From CAZIVE01 sp964542435 (GTDB taxonomy: Bacteria > Bacteroidota > Bacteroidia > Bacteroidales > Tannerellaceae), in assembly GCA_964542435.1 (NCBI GenBank), contig CAZIVE010000084.1:1-11899 (forward strand): 11,899 nt of DNA, given 5' to 3'. The translations under genes and the position numbers were made by a program. Under the pieces are notes generated by a model. It was not told the origin of the DNA, did not search any database, and worked only from the letters and a program-made list of their open reading frames with translations. This document shows, piece after piece, positions 7,285 to 11,899 of this stretch. Numbering within the stretch: position 1 is the stretch's first letter; the number at the start of each line of letters is the position of its first letter.

Positions 7285-8679
7285 CTATTTCTTAATGTTA
7301 GGCTGTTCCAAACCGTAACCTTTGATGCGGTCTTCGCGCTTCAGCAGCAGAGAGATGACCAATGCAAGAATACCGAAGCAGGTGAAGATGATCATAGGCA
7401 ACGTGTAGTCGAAAGTCGGCTTACCTTCCGGAGTGATGCCAGTCTGGCAATAAGCGTTGAGCACTTTACCAATCAGATAAGGAACACCCATCAATCCCCA
7501 GTTCTGAACCCAGAAGATCAGTGCATAGGCAGTTCCGAGTTTGTTCTCGGGAATGATCTTCGGAACAGAAGGCCACATAGCTGAAGGAACCAGTGAGAAG
7601 GCGATGCCCAGCAATACGACAAGGAACAAGGCAATCAGCCAATTGTCCAGGAACGGGATGGAGAACATGGCGTGAATGAATACCAGCATGATGGCACCAA
7701 TCACCATGATCGTTGCACCTTTTCCTTTGCGGTCATAAAGATTTCCGAAGAAGGGAGTCAGCAGAATGGTTCCAAAAGGAAGAATAGACGGAATCAATCC
7801 AGAAAGACTCTGCGAGATACCGAATTTATTAATCATCAGGTTCGGTGCATATTTCAGGAAGGGGAAGACAGCTGAATAGAACAGCACACAAAGCAAAGCA
7901 ACATACCAGAATCCCTTCAGCTTGATGATATCCAAGATATCACGCACGCGGAACGGTTCCTCTTTATCTTCGTCGGTAGCTTCAGCAGCATCCTGCTTGT
8001 CGCGTTTCGTATCCATGACGACAAATGTGATGAAAGAGAGAAGACCGATGCAAAGCAGGATCAATCCAACGAAGATCGGTTTGCTGATAGAGTTGCCCAA
8101 TGCACGGCTCAGGAAAGGCGTTACACCGATGGCAAGTCCCGTACCGATACGAGCCGTAGCCATTTCCAAGCCCATGGCCAATGCCATCTCTTTTCCCTTA
8201 AACCATTTGACAATAATCTTTGAAACAGTGATACCGGCAATTTCCACACCAACGCCGAAGGTAGCGTAGCCAAGTGAAGCGACCAGCAACTGCAGCTTCC
8301 AGTCAGATCCTAGGATGCTGACCGTTGCACCATCGAAGGTATGAGAAATTCCGAACCATTTGATGAATACACCCACAATCATGATACAGGTTGCCATGAG
8401 TCCGGTGAATTTCACACCCATCTTGTCGAGGATCATTCCTCCGAAGATAAGCATCAACAAGAACACATTGAACCAGCCATATGCACTGGTGAAGGTTCCA
8501 TATTCACTGGCCGACCATCCGAGACCGCCGGCACTTGTCGGACTTTGCAGTAAATCCTGAAGCGGTGCCATCATATCCGTGATGAAATAACCGCATAACA
8601 TTGTAAAGGCTACGAGAGAAAGGACGCACCAACGGGCCGTCTTCGATTCGCTCAGTTTACGTTGAATCTGTTCTACCAT
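7285..8679 (-). CDS. Major facilitator superfamily transporter
   Basis: A 464-residue inner-membrane protein with about twelve hydrophobic segments in two halves, joined by a charged loop (about residues 222-255, rich in D, E and K). Each half has an MFS motif-A-like loop: GGMILDKMG near residue 80 and FGNLYDRKGKG near 310. The substrate cannot be read from the sequence. The segment after the central loop (LFYSAVFPFLKYAP) reminds me of the MFSD1-like branch, whose animal member exports dipeptides, but this is only a resemblance. It lies 50 bases after folC and 14 before ispE on the same strand, so probably shares their transcript; I find no good promoter in the 50-base gap. The start is the only ATG that gives the usual short cytoplasmic N-terminus before the first membrane segment. 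Confidence 0.85.
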   Translation of the reverse strand: MVEQIQRKLSESKTARWCVLSLVAFTMLCGYFITDMMAPLQDLLQSPTSAGGLGWSASEYGTFTSAYGWFNVFLLMLIFGGMILDKMGVKFTGLMATCIMIVGVFIKWFGISHTFDGATVSILGSDWKLQLLVASLGYATFGVGVEIAGITVSKIIVKWFKGKEMALAMGLEMATARIGTGLAIGVTPFLSRALGNSISKPIFVGLILLCIGLLSFITFVVMDTKRDKQDAAEATDEDKEEPFRVRDILDIIKLKGFWYVALLCVLFYSAVFPFLKYAPNLMINKFGISQSLSGLIPSILPFGTILLTPFFGNLYDRKGKGATIMVIGAIMLVFIHAMFSIPFLDNWLIALFLVVLLGIAFSLVPSAMWPSVPKIIPENKLGTAYALIFWVQNWGLMGVPYLIGKVLNAYCQTGITPEGKPTFDYTLPMIIFTCFGILALVISLLLKREDRIKGYGLEQPNIKK

Positions 8680-8729
8680 GATATTATTCTCTATTTTAAG
8701 ATTTATTCTTTTTGATGGGTTTGTTCTAT

Positions 8730-10037
8730 CTATACTTGTTCTGTTTGAAATAAAGGGAAGGCTTCTGCCACAACGTAAGTGCTGCCTCCGATGAAGATCA
8801 TCTCGTCCGACTTCGTCTCTGCCATGGCGCGGCCGACAGCCTCTTTAACACTCGGAACGATCGTTCCCTTCAATCCTTGTCTGGCAGCCAAAGATGCGAA
8901 TTGGTCTGCATGCATGGCTCTCGGCGTGGAAGCGGCCGTGAAAATATAAGTAGCATCTTTAGGCATCAGCTTCAGGACGCCTTCGATGTCCTTGTCTGCC
9001 ATCATACCCACCACAAGATGGATTCTCATCCCTTTATCGATCATTGCCTGCAGCTGTTTTCCGTTGTATTTCCATCCTCCGGTATTATGGCCGGTGTCAG
9101 CGATAACGAGCGGTTTTTCTTGCAACGTCTGCCAACGTCCCATCAGTCCGGTCTGTTCCACAACGTGACGGAATCCTTCGACGACAGCGCGGCTTGATAT
9201 CTTTATCTCCTGTGACTGTGCCAGCACACGCAAAGCCTGCAACACGGTGACGGCATTTCGTTCCTGCGCTTCGCCGCCCAGTTCGTCCTCTATCATTCCG
9301 AAGTCTGTGGATTGGAGCATCCAATGTCCCTTCTCCAACTTCATCTCTTTCACGACATCACTGTCGGAAGCAAAGCAGATAGGTGCATTCAGATCCTTTG
9401 CCTTCTGGATGAATACGGCACTCACTTTCGGATTGTCATTTTCACCAATGACAACAGGCACATTCGGCTTGATGATGCCGGCCTTTTCGAAAGCGATCTT
9501 CTCGGGCGTATCGCCGAGAAACTGCATGTGATCCATACTGATATTGGTGATGACACTCATGACCGGCGTGATGATATTGGTACTGTCAAGACGTCCGCCA
9601 AGACCAGTCTCAATAATGGCATAATCCACATTTTCGGCACGGAAATAGGCGAAAGCCATGCTGGAAGTCATCTCGAAGAAGGAAGGAAGGAGAGGTTCGA
9701 AGAAAACACGATTACGAAGAATGAAATTCGTTACATAATCCTCGGGGATCTTCTCACCGTTGACACGGATACGTTCACGGAAATCCACCAGATGCGGAGA
9801 GGTATATAAACCGACCTTAAACCCTTGCTGCTGCAAGATAGCCGCGAGCAGATGACAGACGGAACCTTTTCCATTCGTACCTGCCACGTGGATCGTCTTA
9901 TACGCTTGGTGAGGTCGGCCCAGATAATCATCGAGGGCGAGACTTGTGCCAAGTCCGGGCTTGTATGCGGTTGCTCCTGAATGCTCATAAGCCGGCAGGC
10001 TTGAATAGAGAAACTGGAGCGTTTGTTCATAAGTCAT
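8730..10037 (-). CDS. folC: Bifunctional folylpolyglutamate synthase / dihydrofolate synthase
   Basis: An ATP-dependent Mur-ligase-type enzyme that adds glutamates to folates and, in most bacteria, also joins glutamate to dihydropteroate. The 435 residues show the P-loop GTNGKGS (53-59), the folate-loop TSPHLVDFRERIRVNGE (from 79), ETGLGGRLDSTN (143-154), the metal-binding histidine of SMDH (170), the lysine of FEKAGI (185) and the C-terminal-domain motif DTGHN (314-318). The start ATG at 10035-10037 (MTYEQTLQ) fits the family. A reading beginning at 10106 would overlap the promoter and add a leader not found in relatives. First gene of the folC-MFS-ispE unit and divergent from the TSCPD-purU operon. 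Confidence 0.95.
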   Translation of the reverse strand: MTYEQTLQFLYSSLPAYEHSGATAYKPGLGTSLALDDYLGRPHQAYKTIHVAGTNGKGSVCHLLAAILQQQGFKVGLYTSPHLVDFRERIRVNGEKIPEDYVTNFILRNRVFFEPLLPSFFEMTSSMAFAYFRAENVDYAIIETGLGGRLDSTNIITPVMSVITNISMDHMQFLGDTPEKIAFEKAGIIKPNVPVVIGENDNPKVSAVFIQKAKDLNAPICFASDSDVVKEMKLEKGHWMLQSTDFGMIEDELGGEAQERNAVTVLQALRVLAQSQEIKISSRAVVEGFRHVVEQTGLMGRWQTLQEKPLVIADTGHNTGGWKYNGKQLQAMIDKGMRIHLVVGMMADKDIEGVLKLMPKDATYIFTAASTPRAMHADQFASLAARQGLKGTIVPSVKEAVGRAMAETKSDEMIFIGGSTYVVAEAFPLFQTEQV

Positions 10038-10067
10038 ATTGCAATCGCTTTTCTTTTTATCAACGCA

Positions 10068-10075
10068 CAAATGTA
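10068..10075 (-). promoter_or_regulatory. -7 box of the folC promoter
   Basis: TACATTTG on the minus strand is a perfect TAnnTTTG box. Transcription would begin near 10061, about 24 bases before the folC ATG. No TTTG is visible at the expected -33 position. It faces the -7 box of the divergent TSCPD gene 13 bases away. Confidence 0.55.
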
Positions 10076-10088
10076 GATAAATAATTTC

Positions 10089-10096
10089 TAAATTTG
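10089..10096 (+). promoter_or_regulatory. -7 box of the TSCPD-purU promoter
   Basis: TAAATTTG on the plus strand is a perfect TAnnTTTG box, about 30 bases before the ATG at 10127. No -33 TTTG is seen. It excludes a TTG start at 10094, which would lie inside it. Confidence 0.55.
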
Positions 10097-10126
10097 CGCG
10101 ATGCAAGAAAAAACGAATCTGAAATC

Positions 10127-10393
10127 ATGGATACACAACGTATCGTTTACGTTCCTCAAGGTGGCGTTTGTTCCAAACTGATGATCTTCGACGTTGCAGA
10201 GGGAATCATCCTCAACGCACAGGTTTTCGGAGGATGTCAAGGCAACAGTCAAGGGATTTGCGCATTACTGAAAGGCATGCAGGTGGATGAAGCCATCAAA
10301 CGTCTCCAAGGTATCAACTGCAATGGAAAAGGTACCTCCTGCCCCGATCAGATGTCCATCGCACTTTCAAGATACAAGGACGAAAATAAATAA
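10127..10393 (+). CDS. TSCPD-domain protein of the TIGR03905 four-cysteine family
   Basis: An 88-residue protein beginning MDTQRIVYVPQGGVCSK. It carries GGVCS (Cys15), FGGCQGN (Cys37), Cys45, NCNGKGTSCPDQ (Cys65, Cys72) and the TSCPD signature at 70-74. These mark the small uncharacterised family TIGR03905, related to the TSCPD segment found at the C-terminus of vitamin B12-dependent ribonucleotide reductases. The conserved cysteines suggest metal binding or redox work, but this is inference; no function is established to my knowledge. The ATG at 10127 is preferred because the upstream TTG lies in the -7 box. purU follows 17 bases after the stop on the same strand, so they are probably co-transcribed; folC is divergent. 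Confidence 0.88.
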   Translation: MDTQRIVYVPQGGVCSKLMIFDVAEGIILNAQVFGGCQGNSQGICALLKGMQVDEAIKRLQGINCNGKGTSCPDQMSIALSRYKDENK

Positions 10394-10410
10394 CAACTTA
10401 ACAAATAGGA

Positions 10411-11268
10411 ATGATGAGTACTGCTAAATTATTGCTTCACTGTCCGGATCAACCGGGAATCGTTGCTGACTTGACCAGCTTCATCAGTGTCAACAAAGGC
10501 AATATCGTATATCTCGACGAATATGTCGATCATGTGGAGAATATCTTTTTCATGAGACTGGAATGGGAACTCCAGGAGTTTTTGATCCCGAAAGATAAGA
10601 TCTACGATTATTTCGACACGCTCTATGCCCATAAATACGGCATGAGCTTCCGACTCTACTTCTCAGATGAGAAACCGCGCATGGCTATCTTCGTCAGCAA
10701 ACTGTCTCATTGTCTATATGACATGCTCGCCCGCTACACAGCCGGCGAATGGAACGTCTCCATACCGCTCATCATAAGCAACCACGACGATCTGCGTCAT
10801 GTAGGCGAACGTTTCGGCATTCCCTTCTACCACTTCCCCATCACAAAAGAGACGAAGGAGGAACAGGAAGCCAAAGAGATTGAACTGATGGCAGCCAACC
10901 ATATCAACTTCATCGTATTGGCGCGTTATATGCAGGTCATTTCGGAACATCTCATCAACGAATATCCCAATCGCATCATCAACATTCACCACTCTTTCCT
11001 TCCGGCCTTCGTCGGAGCCAGTCCTTACCGCCAGGCTTTCGAACGGGGTGTGAAGATCATCGGAGCCACTAGCCATTATGTGACAACAGAACTGGATGCC
11101 GGACCGATCATCGAACAGGATGTGGTTCGCATTACACACAAAGACACCATTGAAGATCTGGTAACCAAAGGCAAGGATCTTGAGAAGATCGTCCTTTCAC
11201 GCGCCGTGCGCAAGCATATCGAGCGCAAGGTTCTGACCTATAAAAACAAGACCGTCATCTTCAGCTGA
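10411..11268 (+). CDS. purU: Formyltetrahydrofolate deformylase
   Basis: A cytoplasmic enzyme that hydrolyses 10-formyl-tetrahydrofolate to formate and tetrahydrofolate, balancing the one-carbon pool and supplying formate for formate-dependent purine synthesis. The 285 residues have an N-terminal ACT regulatory domain (about 1-85; LLLHCPDQPGIVADLTSFI) and a C-terminal formyltransferase domain with NIHHSFLP (191-198) and LDAGPIIEQD (228-237). These supply the Asn191-His193-Asp229 catalytic set expected from glycinamide-ribonucleotide transformylase relatives. The length is normal. Two ATG codons stand in a row at 10411 and 10414. AGGA ends directly before the first, which leaves only 3 bases to the second, so the ribosome site does not decide between them. 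Likely second gene of the TSCPD-purU operon. Confidence 0.96.
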   Translation: MMSTAKLLLHCPDQPGIVADLTSFISVNKGNIVYLDEYVDHVENIFFMRLEWELQEFLIPKDKIYDYFDTLYAHKYGMSFRLYFSDEKPRMAIFVSKLSHCLYDMLARYTAGEWNVSIPLIISNHDDLRHVGERFGIPFYHFPITKETKEEQEAKEIELMAANHINFIVLARYMQVISEHLINEYPNRIINIHHSFLPAFVGASPYRQAFERGVKIIGATSHYVTTELDAGPIIEQDVVRITHKDTIEDLVTKGKDLEKIVLSRAVRKHIERKVLTYKNKTVIFS

Positions 11269-11273
11269 TTTGT

Positions 11274-11311
11274 TTTCGCTCCTCTTTTTGTTTTTTAACT
11301 ACGCAGCGAAA
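11274..11311. other. Inverted repeat between purU and the thioredoxin gene
   Basis: TTTCGCT (11274-11280) and AGCGAAA (11305-11311) can pair in a 7-bp stem around a 24-base, T-rich loop. It begins 5 bases after the purU stop. No T run follows the stem on the plus strand, so it is not a standard intrinsic terminator; it could still end or stabilise the purU transcript. Confidence 0.3.
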
Positions 11312-11332
11312 GCGAACAGTGAAATTACTCCT

Positions 11333-11340
11333 TATTTTTG
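11333..11340 (+). promoter_or_regulatory. -7 box of the thioredoxin promoter
   Basis: TATTTTTG matches TAnnTTTG exactly and ends 23 bases before the ATG at 11364. No -33 TTTG at the usual distance. It suggests that the thioredoxin gene has its own transcript rather than depending on purU. Confidence 0.45.
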
Positions 11341-11363
11341 TTGCCAAAGAAATAGAATACAAT

Positions 11364-11849
11364 ATGAAATATCTAAAACATCTTTTGTTCCTGACACTGG
11401 TACTGGCACTCGTTAGTTGTACCGTATCTGCCAAGAATGGTGGAAAACCGGCTGACAATACTGCGGCAAACAGCGAAGGCGTCGTCGTTACGCTCGATAA
11501 AACCTCGTTTCTCATGAAGGTTTTCAACTACGAACAGAACAAATCAAACTTCGTCTATGAAGGTACGAAGCCCTGCATTGTCGATTTCTATGCAGATTGG
11601 TGCGGACCGTGCCGTATGGTTGCTCCTATTCTGAAAGATCTTGCTGGCGTTTACAAAGATCAGATCGTCGTTTACAAAGTCAATATCGACGAGAACAAGG
11701 ATTTGGCCGAAGCGTTCGGAATTCAATCCATTCCCACTTATCTCTTTGTCCCGATGAAAGGCAAACCGCAGATGGCAGTCGGTGCACTTCCTCGCGAAGA
11801 GTTTGTCGGTGTCATTGAGAACATACTCTTAGGTAAGAAACAACCGTAA
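11364..11849 (+). CDS. trxP: Exported lipoprotein thioredoxin, TrxP type
   Basis: A 161-residue thioredoxin reading MKYLKHLLFLTLVLALVSC at the N-terminus: a lipoprotein signal peptide with lipobox LVSC (lipidated Cys19). No acidic residues follow Cys19, so the Bacteroidetes surface-export signal is absent and the protein probably stays on the periplasmic side of a membrane. The thioredoxin fold has WCGPC (79-83), the buried Asp74, Lys105 and cis-Pro124 in QSIPT. It closely resembles, from memory, the exported Bacteroides fragilis TrxP (shared blocks FYADWCGPC, MVAPIL, FVPMKG). Role: reduction or exchange of disulfides in the cell envelope. It has an additional cysteine (Cys71) three residues before Asp74. 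I chose the ATG at 11364; a GTG at 11319 would precede the -7 box and spoil the signal peptide. Confidence 0.88.
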   Translation: MKYLKHLLFLTLVLALVSCTVSAKNGGKPADNTAANSEGVVVTLDKTSFLMKVFNYEQNKSNFVYEGTKPCIVDFYADWCGPCRMVAPILKDLAGVYKDQIVVYKVNIDENKDLAEAFGIQSIPTYLFVPMKGKPQMAVGALPREEFVGVIENILLGKKQP

Positions 11850-11867
11850 CATCTATATATCTATAAA

Positions 11868-11890
11868 TTATTGCTGTCCGATAACAATAA
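11868..11890. other. Weak AT-rich inverted repeat after the thioredoxin gene
   Basis: TTATTG (11868-11873) and CAATAA (11885-11890) can form a 6-bp stem 18 bases after the stop codon. It is AT-rich and has no following T run inside the window, so a terminator role is doubtful. Confidence 0.2.
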
Positions 11891-11899
11891 GTCATTAGA

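Noticed and set aside
8730..10106. Longer FolC starting at 10106
   Set aside because: The added leader runs through the divergent promoter region and is absent from the family.

Overview
The window looks like a chromosomal housekeeping segment from a member of the Bacteroidales, probably a Prevotella or Bacteroides relative; the genus is not certain. Three things point there. Protein sequences such as GlnS, IspE, FolC and the periplasmic thioredoxin have the wording typical of that order. Promoters carry the Bacteroidetes -7 element TAnnTTTG. Shine-Dalgarno signals are weak or absent. Nearly all the DNA is coding. There are two runs of exactly 100 N (1866-1965 and 6371-6470), which look like scaffold gaps rather than sequence.

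From 1 to 10037 every gene is on the minus strand. Reading in the direction of transcription: folC (folylpolyglutamate/dihydrofolate synthase), an MFS transporter and ispE (isoprenoid precursor synthesis) form a first likely operon, whose end falls in the second N gap. glnS (glutaminyl-tRNA synthetase), with its own promoter, then leads a tight operon with a TPR protein and a DUF368/PopT-type undecaprenyl-phosphate translocase. The last two touch stop-to-start. A 505-base intergenic region follows, holding an array of 41-bp tandem repeats interrupted by the first N gap. After it comes an AddB-like PD-(D/E)XK nuclease gene with its own promoter, which runs off the left edge before its nuclease domain.

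From 10127 to the end the genes are on the plus strand. A small four-cysteine TSCPD-domain protein and purU (10-formyl-THF deformylase) form an operon that diverges from folC across an 89-base region with two facing -7 boxes. A lipoprotein thioredoxin of the Bacteroides TrxP type follows with its own -7 box.

The genes fall into three themes. Folate and one-carbon metabolism is represented by folC and purU, with the TSCPD protein between them. Isoprenoid and lipid-carrier metabolism is represented by ispE and the PopT-type protein, although they sit in different transcription units. The rest is general upkeep: glnS, the AddB-like repair protein and the thioredoxin. I see no mobile element, CRISPR array, tRNA or rRNA. 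The least ordinary items are the 41-bp array and the uncharacterised TSCPD-purU pairing; I do not see convincing evidence for a wholly new multi-gene system.
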